Shown: positions 9,642 through 17,557 of the stretch, piece after piece
Layout: every line of letters starts with the position of its first letter
Numbering within the stretch: the first letter of the stretch is position 1
Assembly (NCBI GenBank): GCA_903834785.1
Contig: CAILKP010000011.1
Span: 1 to 45,125, forward strand
Direction: 5' to 3'
Length of the DNA: 45,125 nt
From: an uncultured bacterium
Lineage (GTDB): Bacteria > Planctomycetota > Phycisphaerae > Phycisphaerales > UBA1924
Program-made: the position numbers and the translations under genes
The notes under the pieces: model-generated
Seen by the model: the letters and a program-made list of their open reading frames with translations, nothing else
What the model was told of the DNA's origin: nothing
Databases searched by the model: none

Positions 9642-9952
9642 TCGCGGGCTCCGATTGGACCAGATGAAGGCAGTTGAAGGCAGGTGCAGGGCGCAGTCGC
9701 TCGGCGGCGAAACGCCCCCCCGGGAACGTGGTCATCGGCACAACTCGTCGGCGGCGTGGGATGTGCGACAGGTTTCACGCTCGCCAGTCGCCTTATCGGG
9801 CGCGGCAACGGTTCAGCCTTCACGCGTGAAGCCTCACGCGGCGACCCCCAGGCCACCGAACCGCTCCCCACCCTTCCGCCAGAATGCAACAACGCCGTCA
9901 GGCAATGCAGCCTCCGGCCTGCGCAGACTCAGTGTGTATTCAGCAGTGGTGA
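9642..9952. other. Intergenic region between fliN and the phosphatase gene
   Basis: No gene is seen. It is moderately GC-rich. It contains the perfect palindrome listed at 9818-9831 and otherwise nothing I can name. Confidence 0.4.
9818..9831. promoter_or_regulatory. Perfect 14-bp palindrome, possible operator
   Basis: CTTCACGCGTGAAG is fully self-complementary. It sits about 180 bases upstream of the phosphatase start codon in an otherwise featureless gap, so it could be a repressor or activator site. There is no direct evidence for a binding protein. Confidence 0.35.
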
Positions 9953-10351
9953 TTACTGACCGGCAAGCATGGCCTCAGCCAGTGCCTCGGCATCAAGCTC
10001 CGACGCCGCCTCCTGGTGGACCTCGATCTTGTGCTTGGGTGCCGCGGCCGGTGCATCGGCGTTGCCGAGCGACGTCAGCCGAAGGCCGAAGTTCTCACCG
10101 ACCTTCACCGCCTTACCCGTGCCGATCGTGCGGTTGTTCACCCGCAGTTCAAGCTCGGCATCCGCGTTCTTGGGGATCTCCAGGATCCCGCCCGGAGCCA
10201 GTGCCAGCACATCATGGATCGACATCTGCCGCTCGCCGAGAACGACGATGACGGGCACTTCGAGCTTGAGGATCGCACTGGAGTCGGCAGCCACGGGAGG
10301 GTTATCGGTGGGTGCACCGCCCCTGTTGAGGCGCGGATCACGAAAGCTCAC
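9953..10351 (-). CDS. fliN: FliN-like flagellar switch protein (SpoA domain)
   Basis: The C-terminal 90 residues form a SpoA (FliM/FliN C-terminal) domain: ILKLEVPVIVVLGERQMS, then HDVLALAPGGILEIPK, ELRVNNRTIGTGKAVKVGENFGLR-type segments (parts shown). FliN is a component of the flagellar C-ring at the cytoplasmic face of the motor and helps set rotation direction; some type III secretion systems have a related protein. No other flagellar gene is adjacent, which is not unusual in planctomycetes where such genes are scattered. I chose GTG at 10351 because an AGGTGG sequence lies about ten bases upstream; the longer form from GTG at 10390 adds 13 residues of unlikely Arg/Pro-rich sequence. The C-terminal Ala/Glu-rich tail is an extension. 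Confidence 0.85.
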   Translation of the reverse strand: MSFRDPRLNRGGAPTDNPPVAADSSAILKLEVPVIVVLGERQMSIHDVLALAPGGILEIPKNADAELELRVNNRTIGTGKAVKVGENFGLRLTSLGNADAPAAAPKHKIEVHQEAASELDAEALAEAMLAGQ

Positions 10352-10404
10352 TGGGGCGAACCACCTGTGGGGTCTCGGCCGGCCGTGCACGCTGCTAAAG
10401 CAGC

Positions 10405-10427
10405 AAGGCCCGGATTATCCGGGCCTT
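10405..10427 (-). terminator. Hairpin after fabF, probable terminator
   Basis: The inverted repeat AAGGCCCGGA / TCCGGGCCTT has loop TTA (TAA on the minus strand). It sits about 30 bases after the fabF stop codon. No long T run follows; a second small hairpin (GCTGC-TTTA-GCAGC) does. Termination is plausible but not certain. Confidence 0.5.
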
Positions 10428-10458
10428 GCAGATCAATTCATCCTTCTTCAGGTACCGC

Positions 10459-11736
10459 TTACTCGTACTTTCCAAACACCAGCGTGCAGTTGTGCCCGCC
10501 GAAGCCGAAGGTGTTGTTCATCGCATACTTGATGTGACGCTCCTTGGCGTGGTGCGGCACCAGATCTACATCAAAGCCCTCATCGGGGTTGTCCAGGTTG
10601 ATCGTCGGCGGAATCACACCCTCGCGGAGGGCTTGAATGCACGCGATCGACTCAATCGCACCCGAGGCACCCAGCCCGTGGCCGTGCATGCTCTTTGTCG
10701 AGCTCATCAGCACCTTGCCGCCGGCTGACTTGCGGATCTGATCGCCGAACAGCGACAGCACCGCCTGCACCTCGGCCTTGTCACCCAGGGGGGTGCTCGT
10801 GCCGTGGCAGTTGATGTACCCGATCTGGTCGGAGTTCAGGCCCGCATCGCGCAGCGCCCACTTCATGCTGCGGCCCGCGCCGCGGCCCTGCTCGTCAGGT
10901 GCAGTGATGTGGTACGCGTCACAGCTGTTGGCATAGCCGACGATCTCGGCGTAAATGGTCGCCCCGCGGGCCTTGGCGTGCTCTTCGGTCTCAAGGACGA
11001 ACATCGCCGCACCCTCAGAGAGCACGAAGCCGTCGCGGTCCTTGTCAAACGGGCGCGACGCCTTGGTCGGATCGCTGTTCCGGGTGCTCAGGGCCTTCAT
11101 CGCGGCAAAGGCTGCCACACAGATCGGACCCACGGCCGCCTCAGCACCGCCGACGATCATCGCATCGGCCTCGCCGCGACGCAGAATGTGCATCGCATCA
11201 CCCATCGCATGGCCGGACGAGGCGCACGCCGTGGCGTGCGTGCTGGCCGGGCCCTGAAGGCCGTAGCGAATCGAGATATTGCCCGCCGCGGCGTTGGCCA
11301 TCAGACGCGGGACGGTAAACGGACTGACGCGCTCCGGGCCCCGCTCACGCAGCAGGATCTCGCCGTCTTCGATTGTCTTGATGCCGCCGACACCGGAGCC
11401 GACGACGACGCCGCACCGCTCGGGGTCCATCTTGGCAAAGTCGATGCCGGACATCTCAACCGCCTGAACTGCGGCCTCGATGCCCAGCACTGCGAAGCGG
11501 TCCAGCCGCTTCTGCTCGCGAGAATCAATGTGCGGGGGTTCCCAGTTCTTGACCTGCCCGCTGATCTCCACCGACCACCGGCCCTTGTACACATCAAAGT
11601 CTGCGCCCTCGATGCGGCTGATGCCGCTCCGTCCTTCGCGCATGGCTGCCCATGTGCCAAGAGCATCGGTCGCGAGGTTCGTCACCGCTCCCATGCCGGT
11701 GATGACCAGCCGGGGGCCGCTGCGGGGGTTCGCCAT
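10459..11736 (-). CDS. fabF: Beta-ketoacyl-ACP synthase II
   Basis: The protein has about 425 residues, the normal size for FabF. It performs the condensing step in fatty acid elongation, joining malonyl-ACP to the growing acyl-ACP in the cytoplasm. The thiolase-fold triad is visible: Cys171 in ATACASSGHA, His311 in NCHGTSTPLGD, and His353 in KSMHGHGLGASGA. The last motif has His in place of the more usual Thr (KSMTGH), a mild variant. The C-terminal NNTFGFGGHNCTLVF segment is typical. Transcription runs from acpP just upstream, the classic acpP-fabF pair. ATG at 11736 is chosen because the residues before it are not conserved-looking and MANPRSGPRLVITGMG matches the usual N-terminus. No clear Shine-Dalgarno sequence is seen. 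Confidence 0.95.
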   Translation of the reverse strand: MANPRSGPRLVITGMGAVTNLATDALGTWAAMREGRSGISRIEGADFDVYKGRWSVEISGQVKNWEPPHIDSREQKRLDRFAVLGIEAAVQAVEMSGIDFAKMDPERCGVVVGSGVGGIKTIEDGEILLRERGPERVSPFTVPRLMANAAAGNISIRYGLQGPASTHATACASSGHAMGDAMHILRRGEADAMIVGGAEAAVGPICVAAFAAMKALSTRNSDPTKASRPFDKDRDGFVLSEGAAMFVLETEEHAKARGATIYAEIVGYANSCDAYHITAPDEQGRGAGRSMKWALRDAGLNSDQIGYINCHGTSTPLGDKAEVQAVLSLFGDQIRKSAGGKVLMSSTKSMHGHGLGASGAIESIACIQALREGVIPPTINLDNPDEGFDVDLVPHHAKERHIKYAMNNTFGFGGHNCTLVFGKYE

Positions 11737-11911
11737 GGTGGGGGTTCCAGAGGAAAGGAGGCAGGAACTGTGCGGAGAGTGGAACGTGCGTGTCCGCCGC
11801 GCCAAAACGGGAACGGGCTACGGGCGCAGAAACCGCCGGCGACACGGTGGTCGCCGGCGGGTCGGGGTCAATACGCACTGGGCAGGGCAAGCGCCGCTGC
11901 CGCGGACCGAA

Positions 11912-12157
11912 TCACTTCGGCATATTCGCCTTGATGAACTCGATCGCGGTGCCGACGGTCTTGATCTTCTCGGCCTGCTCGTCGGGGATCTTCGTCTTGA
12001 ACTCGTCCTCGAACTCCATGAGCAGCTCAACCTGCTCCAGCGAGTCGGCGTTCAGGTCGGTGTCAAACGCGGTCTCGCGCTTGATGTTGGCCTTCTCCTG
12101 CTTGAAGTGCTTGGCCACAATGTCGATCACTTTCACTTCGATTTCGGCTTCGGTCAC
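11912..12157 (-). CDS. acpP: Acyl carrier protein
   Basis: This is an 81-residue acidic helical protein. Ser39 in NADSLEQVELLMEFEDEF is the site for the 4'-phosphopantetheine arm, so it carries acyl chains as thioesters for fatty acid synthesis. The start is GTG at 12157, decided by GGAG nine bases upstream (GGAGATACTCGCT then GTG); longer forms from further upstream would add an Arg/Pro/His-rich stretch unlike any ACP. fabF follows 175 bases downstream on the same strand. The KHFKQEKANIKRETAFDTDL region matches the usual helix I-II linker. Confidence 0.95.
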   Translation of the reverse strand: MTEAEIEVKVIDIVAKHFKQEKANIKRETAFDTDLNADSLEQVELLMEFEDEFKTKIPDEQAEKIKTVGTAIEFIKANMPK

Positions 12158-12403
12158 AGCGAGTATCTCCAAACGGCCGGCTGCCGACCGCGGGTGCGGC
12201 AGGAAAAAACGGCGCGAGGGGTGGGGGGAAATATAGCGGGTTATCCGGTTCTGGCCACTGTACGGGGACAACTCGGTGCGAAGGTGACGGTTAAGGTGGA
12301 GCGAGCCTCCGTGCGCAACTTCCCTTCAAAACACAGCTTGGACGTCCAGAACCAGCACCGCTGCCCACGCCATTCCGCACCGTCGGGCGGCCCCTTCTCC
12401 CAC

Positions 12404-13942
12404 TTACGGCCTCTCCCCATCACCTCGGGCCAGCCGCGGGCGGGGGATCCCGAACTTGTCCATCCGCGACAGCAGCGTCCTGGGGTTGATCTCCAGCCGC
12501 ACCGCCGCACCGTCCGAACCAAAGACCCTGTAGTTGGAGCGTTCCAGCGCGTGAATGATCTGCAGCCGCTGCAACTGCTCCAAGGAAAGGTCAAGCAGAA
12601 TGTCGCTGGCAGTGGGGGGGGCGTCGTCATCACCGCCGCCTGCCCGTGGCGGCCCGCTCCGGCCCATGTCACCCGAACCGGCGATGGTGCTGATCGGCCC
12701 CTGGGGCAGCTCGATCTCAAGCTCGCTGCCCTCGCACAGCAGGGTCGCGCGCTCAACCGCGTTAGCCAGCTCGCGCACATTGCCTGGCCATGAATATGCC
12801 ATCAGTCGCCGCATGCACCTTTCGCTCACTGGCAGAACTGGCTTGGCCATCCGGGTGGCAACCCGCTGGTGCAGGTGCTCGATCAGTGGCCGCAGGTCCT
12901 CCTTGCGGTCACGCAGTGGCGGCACATCAATGCGAAACACGGCCAGCCGGTAGTACAGGTCTTCGCGGAAGCGACCACGCTCCACCTGCCGGGCCAGGTC
13001 GCGGTGCGTTGCCGCGATCAGCCGCACATCCACCTTCACCGGTTCCGTGCCGCCGACTCGCTCAAAGACCCGTTCCTGCAGCACGCGCAGCAGCTTGGCC
13101 TGGGCCGTCAGCGACATCTCGGCAACTTCGTCAAGAAACAACGTGCCGCCGTCGGCGAGCTCGAACTTGCCGAGCTTCCGCCGGTCCGCACCGGTGAACG
13201 CACCGCGTTCGTGGCCAAAGAGCTCGGATTCCAGCAGAGATTCGGGCATCGCGGCACAGTTCACAGCCACAAAGCCGTGCTGCCGCCGCCCGCCGCTGGC
13301 GTGCAGCGAGCGGGCAACCAGTTCCTTGCCCGAGCCAGTCTCACCGGCAATCAGCACGGTGGTGTTGGTCGCCGCGACCCGGGTCACTTGTTCGCGCACC
13401 CGCCGAAGCGCGGCAGACTCGCCGATCATCTCGCTGGTGCCGCGGTCCGGCGCCTGGTCGCTGGCAAGTTCCGCCCGCAGATCGCTCAGGCGGGCCCGCA
13501 CGCGCTCGCTCTCGGTCAGCCGTGCTCGCAGTTCGACCAGTTCGGCCTCCGCGCTGGCCAGCTGGGTCGAGTCCGCCAGCGTGATCAGCACATGCTCGCC
13601 GATGTTCGTTGCAAACAGATCGACCAGCCGCTCGGGGGACATTGTCAGCGTCCGGACGAGGCGAATCTGAGTGCCTTCCGGCCGGCCCCCGCCGCCTGAC
13701 CCCGGAGCCGTCGTCGGGGCGACGATCCGATCCCAGCTCGCCGTGGGCAGGCCCAGGAGTTGGCTGAGCGGGGTCGCGGAAGCCAGACGTCCGATAAACT
13801 GGTGGGTCGAGGTGCTGGCCCATTCCACCTCCCCCGTGCGGCGGGCCAGAACAACCCCAACCCCCACGAGCCGGTCCAGCGTGCCAAGGTCCAGATTCGG
13901 CGGCAGGGTCGCTCCGATCAGATTGGAAGGGGTGTCGGGCAT
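12404..13942 (-). CDS. Sigma-54-dependent transcriptional activator (bacterial enhancer-binding protein)
   Basis: The protein is 512 residues. The N-terminal 20-130 is PAS-like, with no receiver domain, followed by a coiled coil (about 128-160). The AAA+ domain (about 173-405) has Walker A GETGSGKE (200-207), the sigma-54-contacting loop GAFTGA (247-252), Walker B LFLDEV (268-273), and the arginine-finger region FREDLYYRL. The C-terminus has a Fis-type helix-turn-helix ([21 protein letters not shown]). It therefore uses ATP to open sigma-54 promoters from an upstream binding site. A textbook -24/-12 promoter lies 204 bases away on the opposite strand, with repeated palindromic sites in between, so a direct target is likely. 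The PAS-like domain suggests a small-molecule, redox or protein signal rather than phosphorylation. The ligand is unknown. Confidence 0.92.
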   Translation of the reverse strand: MPDTPSNLIGATLPPNLDLGTLDRLVGVGVVLARRTGEVEWASTSTHQFIGRLASATPLSQLLGLPTASWDRIVAPTTAPGSGGGGRPEGTQIRLVRTLTMSPERLVDLFATNIGEHVLITLADSTQLASAEAELVELRARLTESERVRARLSDLRAELASDQAPDRGTSEMIGESAALRRVREQVTRVAATNTTVLIAGETGSGKELVARSLHASGGRRQHGFVAVNCAAMPESLLESELFGHERGAFTGADRRKLGKFELADGGTLFLDEVAEMSLTAQAKLLRVLQERVFERVGGTEPVKVDVRLIAATHRDLARQVERGRFREDLYYRLAVFRIDVPPLRDRKEDLRPLIEHLHQRVATRMAKPVLPVSERCMRRLMAYSWPGNVRELANAVERATLLCEGSELEIELPQGPISTIAGSGDMGRSGPPRAGGGDDDAPPTASDILLDLSLEQLQRLQIIHALERSNYRVFGSDGAAVRLEINPRTLLSRMDKFGIPRPRLARGDGERP

Positions 13943-14145
13943 TCGAGTGCGTGCCGGCAGCTTACTGGGGAAGTTCCTATCGGCTTTGGCGTGACCTGCC
14001 AGAATCTGTAGCAGTCAAAGTATGACATATCGCCAAAAGTGCTTCAATGATGATAGGCAAACATTTGCATGTTGATATATCGTCGTAAATGCTGAATTTC
14101 AGGGAACTGGGCCGGGTCCCGGAGGCCTTCGGCGGCTTTTGGTTC
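13943..14145. promoter_or_regulatory. Divergent control region with candidate activator sites
   Basis: This AT-rich stretch lies between the activator gene and the sigma-54 promoter. TGACATATCGCC (14023-14034) and TGATATATCGTC (14073-14084) match at 10 of 12 bases and lie exactly 50 bp apart, nearly five helical turns. Each contains a small palindrome (TATGACATA; GATATATC). A third imperfect inverted repeat, CAAACAT-TTGC-ATGTTG, is at 14058-14074. These lie about 90-150 bp upstream of the predicted start site, the usual place for enhancer sites of sigma-54 activators. Confidence 0.55.
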
Positions 14146-14161
14146 TGGCACGAGGATTGCT
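14146..14161 (+). promoter_or_regulatory. Sigma-54 (-24/-12) promoter
   Basis: The sequence TGGCACG-AGGA-TTGCT matches the sigma-54 consensus TGGCACG-N4-TTGCW at every defined position, with GG (14147-14148) and GC (14159-14160) separated by the required 10 bp. It points away from the adjacent enhancer-binding-protein gene. The predicted start site is near 14172. Confidence 0.85.
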
Positions 14162-14171
14162 TGTTGTACCT

Positions 14172-14510
14172 CTGTTCAGGTGCAACGGTTCAAGCAGTGC
14201 CAAGCCAAAGTGTCCAGACGAGGAGGTCCGGACCCCTTGACTGGGACACGACACTGCGGCAGACCGGGACGACAAGGCACTTGGGCAGCTTCAGATCAAA
14301 TCTTGGCATGAGCCGGTTTGGTTTGACGCATGAGGTAAGGCCGGATCGGACCACTTGAGGAGATGGCCCGGACGGTCGGAGTCGGGTTCGGTCGGCTAGG
14401 TGAAAACCAAGCCGGTCGCTTCTAACGAACTACGGGCGCTGTGTTGGCGTCCGAGAAACGAGGTCGGCATGGCCATGTGGGCTGGTCATGCTGGCCTCGT
14501 TTTCCTTTTT
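14172..14510 (+). ncRNA. Candidate sigma-54-dependent non-coding RNA
   Basis: The transcript would start about 12 nt after the -12 element and end at the strong terminator at 14456-14510, giving about 340 nt. No convincing protein gene lies inside: only very short frames occur, and their codon use does not look like that of neighbouring genes. RNA-like structure is visible. At 14394-14413 a hairpin GGCTAGGT-GAAA-ACCAAGCC has two 3-4 bp helices around one A-A mismatch and a GNRA tetraloop. A perfect palindrome GGTCCGGACC lies near 14226. I count nine GGA triplets, several next to predicted stems, which recalls CsrA-binding sponge RNAs, although chance in GC-rich DNA explains part of this. Very short peptides cannot be excluded: a 15-codon frame starts at 14470 behind a GAGG sequence and overlaps the terminator stem. 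Confidence 0.5.
14456..14510 (+). terminator. Strong intrinsic terminator (plus strand)
   Basis: A 16-bp stem (AAACGAGGTCGGCATG pairs with CATGCTGGCCTCGTTT, two G-U pairs) with a 15-base loop is followed by CC and five T. It lies about 340 bases after the sigma-54 promoter and 430 bases before the next gene, so it closes the short transcript rather than any known coding unit. Confidence 0.8.
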
Positions 14511-14938
14511 GCATAGTGCTCCGGCATCTTCTCGGGCTGGGCTTCTGCGCTCAACACCAGTCTCCTCTTCGCGCCGCTGCCAGTGACCCGACCGGTGATC
14601 CCATTTCGGTGCGGTCATTGTGGATTTCGCACAGGGCTCGCGCGGGGAATCGCGGGGTGCTGAACACAATTTCGGTCCTGCTGCGATCCGAGAACCACCG
14701 GGCTGCGAATCTACTCGGACGCGGTCGCATGTGACCGTGATGAATGCACCGGCGCGAGTGCGGAGAAACCTGCACACGAACCCTTGACGAGCGGACCGCC
14801 GGCCCACACCGGTCGAAAAGCAGCGGGCGACATGATTCGTCACCCGCCGAACGCACCCGGCCTTGTTGTGTAGAGAGTGGTGCCTGGTCCAGTCCCGGCA
14901 GCGGCAAGGCCGCACCGGGGCGTGCTGCGAAGGGTTCA
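14511..14938. other. Intergenic region before the DUF1444 gene
   Basis: No gene is recognised. Reading frames crossing this stretch are rich in Arg/Cys/Ser and lack protein-like codon use. It should contain the promoter of the DUF1444 gene, but I could not find a clear one. Confidence 0.4.
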
Positions 14939-15748
14939 ATGATGTCAAACATGCCGCGTGAGCCGGAAGCGTTTGCCGAACAGGTCGCTGTGCTGCTCCG
15001 TCGCCTTCAGCCCGATTATGTGGTTGAACTCACGGGCCCGCGCGAACTGATCGTCAACGGCCGCCGCCTTGACCTTGAGAACCTTTATCGCCTCGTCAAT
15101 CACGATCCCGACCGCGGGACCGAGATTGTCGAGCATTACCTCGAGCAGTTGTTCTCGGGCGAGGCCTCCGCCATCGGCGGCCACAGCTTCGACCTGGTGC
15201 GGGCCCGAATCATGCCGCGCATTCAGCCTGAGAGCATCTTCAGCCATCTGGCCCGCGAGCAGGTGGCCCACGTGCCGTACGTCAACGGCACCGTCATCGT
15301 CTTCGTCGTCGACCTTCCCCAGATGACCGTCAGCGTCACCACCGAGCAGATGGTGCGCTGGAACGTCACCGCCGATGATCTCGACCAGATCGCCCGCGAG
15401 AACCTCGAGGCCTCGTGCCCCGAGCTCGACGCCCAGCTCGTCACCAGCAAGGATGGCGGCCGCGCCGTCATCCTCTCCGAGCAGGACGGCTACGACGCCG
15501 CACGCCTGCTGCTCGGCGACCTGCACAAGCGTCTGGCAGCCCGCCTCGGCGGCGACTTCTACGTGGCCATCCCCGCCCGCGACATGTTCGTGGCCCTCTC
15601 CGCCGGCCCGGACCCGTTCATCCGCCGCCTCCGTGGCCGCATCACCGACGACTACCGCCGTCTGCCCTACCCCATCACCTCCGAGCTGTTCCTGGTCACC
15701 CGCGACGGTGTCGCCGGCACCATGACCGAGCAGCGCGAGGCGGCGTAA
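14939..15748 (+). CDS. DUF1444 (YtpQ-like) family protein
   Basis: This is a soluble protein of about 269 residues. The segments VELTGPRELIVNGRRLDLENLYR, PRIQPESIFSHL, VVDLPQMTVSVTTEQM and the GGDFYVAIPARDMFVAL region (parts shown) match the pattern of DUF1444 proteins, whose founding member is Bacillus YtpQ. Their biochemical role is not known. The N-terminal half pairs a helical hairpin with beta strands and the C-terminal half repeats an alpha/beta unit; there are no membrane segments or signal peptide. Two ATG codons stand side by side at 14939 and 14942; upstream in-frame sequence is Arg/Cys-rich and unlikely to be coding. A strong intrinsic terminator follows at 15826. Codons are strongly C/G-ending, as in the rest of the GC-rich part. 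Confidence 0.75.
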   Translation: MMSNMPREPEAFAEQVAVLLRRLQPDYVVELTGPRELIVNGRRLDLENLYRLVNHDPDRGTEIVEHYLEQLFSGEASAIGGHSFDLVRARIMPRIQPESIFSHLAREQVAHVPYVNGTVIVFVVDLPQMTVSVTTEQMVRWNVTADDLDQIARENLEASCPELDAQLVTSKDGGRAVILSEQDGYDAARLLLGDLHKRLAARLGGDFYVAIPARDMFVALSAGPDPFIRRLRGRITDDYRRLPYPITSELFLVTRDGVAGTMTEQREAA

Positions 15749-15825
15749 AGCCCCGATCGCCCCTGACGACCAGCCCGCGCGCGGTTTCCGTCAGGGATCC
15801 TGCCGCCGGCCGATCAATGCGAGTA

Positions 15826-15857
15826 AACTCCGTCGCTCTGTCGACGGAGTTTTTTCT
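15826..15857 (+). terminator. Intrinsic terminator whose 3' arm also holds the next gene's ribosome binding site
   Basis: The stem AACTCCGTCG/CGACGGAGTT with loop CTCTGT is followed by a T-rich tract (TTTTTCTTT). GGAG at 15846-15849, inside the 3' arm, lies ten bases before the ATG at 15860. The hairpin thus ends the DUF1444 transcript, and on any read-through RNA it would hide the ribosome binding site of the next gene. Confidence 0.8.
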
Positions 15858-15859
15858 TT

Positions 15860-16339
15860 ATGACCACGACCACCACCGGCACGAACCCGACCCCCACCCG
15901 CACCATGTACTGCCGCGGGCTCAGTGACGGCATGATCGCCCCCACGGCCACCAAGCCGGGCTATCTCGTGCTGACCGTGCCGGGCACGCTCTACAAGCTG
16001 CACCTCATCCCCGAAGCCGGCTTCGCCGCCAGCAAGGGCGCCCGGCTCAAGGGCCGCATCATGAGCGACACCCGCCGTGTCGACAAGGTCGACGGTGGCG
16101 GCCGCTTCGTCGAGCCGCTCGTCGGTCGCATCCGCCGCGTCCAGGGCACCGTCATCAGCACCGACTCGGCCGCCAACACCATCACCGTCGAGTGCGGCGG
16201 CGGAACCGTCCCCGGCTTCGAGCAGGCCCTCGTCCTGACCGCCAAGCTCGGCGATGCCCGCCAGAAGGCTGCCGACTTCACCCCCGGCCAACTCGTCTGC
16301 TTCGACTGCCCCGGCGAGTCCCGCTGGGCGGGGATGTGA
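15860..16339 (+). CDS. Protein of unknown function, 159 residues
   Basis: I do not recognise the family. The N-terminal 16 residues are Thr/Pro-rich and look disordered. The rest appears to be beta-rich: YLVLTVPGTLYKLHL, then KGRIMSDTRRVDKVD, VGRIRRVQGTVISTD, NTITVECGGG, and PGQLVCFDCPGES. The spacing of short strands and the GTVIS...NTITV pair resemble an OB- or SH3-like barrel, but this is only an impression. There is no signal peptide or membrane segment. The ATG at 15860 follows directly after the terminator of the upstream gene. C/G-ending codons and an intact 480-base frame support it as real. It ends 80 bases from the convergent thiL gene. Confidence 0.7.
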   Translation: MTTTTTGTNPTPTRTMYCRGLSDGMIAPTATKPGYLVLTVPGTLYKLHLIPEAGFAASKGARLKGRIMSDTRRVDKVDGGGRFVEPLVGRIRRVQGTVISTDSAANTITVECGGGTVPGFEQALVLTAKLGDARQKAADFTPGQLVCFDCPGESRWAGM

Positions 16340-16419
16340 CCTCTCGGCTTTGGGCCCGATTTAAGAATGCTCCGTTGCAAGTCGTGAACGCTCAGGCAAG
16401 TCTCCTGGCGCGAGCTCGC

Positions 16420-17514
16420 TTACGCGTGCTCAAACCCGCATGAATCAAAGCTCACCAGTCTCTCCGGCGAGTCTGACGACCCAGTCGTGACGACGAAGCA
16501 CCCCGCCGGCGTGCCTGGCCCCGCCGATTCCACCTCGCCGATGCGGTGCAGCACGACGCCGGCCGCGATCAGTGCCGCCGTCTCCGCCGTCGACAGTGGG
16601 GGGGCCGTCAGCAGCAGTTCGTAATCCTCGCCATCGCTCGCCGCCGCCAGTGCGCGCGAGTGCGGGTGCCCACCAAACCCGCCCGCGGCCGCATCGTGCC
16701 CGCGAACCTGCGGCACATCGGCGTTGATCGGAAAGCTCGACGGATCCAGAATCAGCCGCACGTTTGAGGCCCGGGCAATCCGCGCCCCATCACGCCCCAG
16801 GCCGTCGGACAGATCCATCATCGCGTGCAGCCCGGTGCCCAGCACGCTTGCCAGCACCGCCGCCTCCCGCGTCCGCGGCGTGAAGGTCAAGTGCCGGCCC
16901 GATGCCAGCGAGTTACCCATCGGCCCCGTGATGTACACCGCATCCCCCGGTTTGGCCGTGCTCCGTAGCACGGGCCCCCGCCCCTCGTGCGGCGTGCCGC
17001 CGACGGTCACCGTCAGCACCAGCGGTGTCTGTGATGCCGAGAACGCCGCGACATCGCCGCCAACCAGCGGGCAGCCAAACGTCGTCGCCCAGCGAAACAG
17101 CCAGTCACACAACTCATCGGCCGCCGCCTGCGGAGTCCCGGCCGGAAACGCCGCCGTCGCCAGCGCCCACGCCGGCCTGCCCGCCATCGCCGCAATGTCC
17201 GAGACCGAGCGGGCAATCGCCTTCCGCGCGATCAGCTCCAGCGGCGTCCCCGCCGCCGCCCCGGCCTGCGGTGCAAACGGCCCCACGAAATGCCGCCCCT
17301 CAATCAAGTGGTCAACGGTCAGCAACTGCGATGCCGCAGGCGTCGCCACCACGGCACAGTCATCGCCCGGGCCGACGACAACAACCCCCGCGGCTGCGGC
17401 GGCGTTGCTCGCCTCAGCGGCCGCCAGGCGGATGCGATGGTGCAGTTCGGATTCCAGCACAGGGTGGGGTCGCCAGTGGCCAGGGTACAGAAAAAAAATA
17501 CAGGCACACGCCAA
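16420..17514 (-). CDS. thiL: Thiamine-monophosphate kinase
   Basis: ThiL phosphorylates thiamine monophosphate with ATP to give thiamine diphosphate, the last step of cofactor biosynthesis, in the cytoplasm. The family blocks are present in order: GPGDDCAVV (metal/ATP), TVDHLIEGRHF, ARKAIARSVSDIAAMAG, VGGDV, PGDAVYITGPMGNS, MMDLSDGLGRD and ASDGEDYELLLT. The longest form is 364 residues, slightly above the usual 310-340. The first 17 residues (MACACIFFLYPGHWRPH) are hydrophobic and not conserved-looking, so a GTG start at the VLESELHHRI position (near 17460) is likely. No other thiamine genes are nearby. The small lipoprotein gene upstream is on the same strand, only about 40 bases away, so the two may be co-transcribed. 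Confidence 0.92.
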   Translation of the reverse strand: MACACIFFLYPGHWRPHPVLESELHHRIRLAAAEASNAAAAAGVVVVGPGDDCAVVATPAASQLLTVDHLIEGRHFVGPFAPQAGAAAGTPLELIARKAIARSVSDIAAMAGRPAWALATAAFPAGTPQAAADELCDWLFRWATTFGCPLVGGDVAAFSASQTPLVLTVTVGGTPHEGRGPVLRSTAKPGDAVYITGPMGNSLASGRHLTFTPRTREAAVLASVLGTGLHAMMDLSDGLGRDGARIARASNVRLILDPSSFPINADVPQVRGHDAAAGGFGGHPHSRALAAASDGEDYELLLTAPPLSTAETAALIAAGVVLHRIGEVESAGPGTPAGCFVVTTGSSDSPERLVSFDSCGFEHA

Positions 17515-17557
17515 GGCTCCACGCCGGCGGGCCGCTGCCCGCCTCCGGGGCCACGCC

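Noticed and set aside
14089..14358. An 89-residue plus-strand frame starting before the sigma-54 promoter
   Set aside because: Its start lies upstream of the promoter, and its composition (many Arg, Trp, Gly, Thr) and codons do not match neighbouring genes. I regard it as chance.
14172..14510. Assignment of the candidate RNA to RNase P, tmRNA, SRP or 6S RNA
   Set aside because: Their conserved core sequences could not be found in this stretch.
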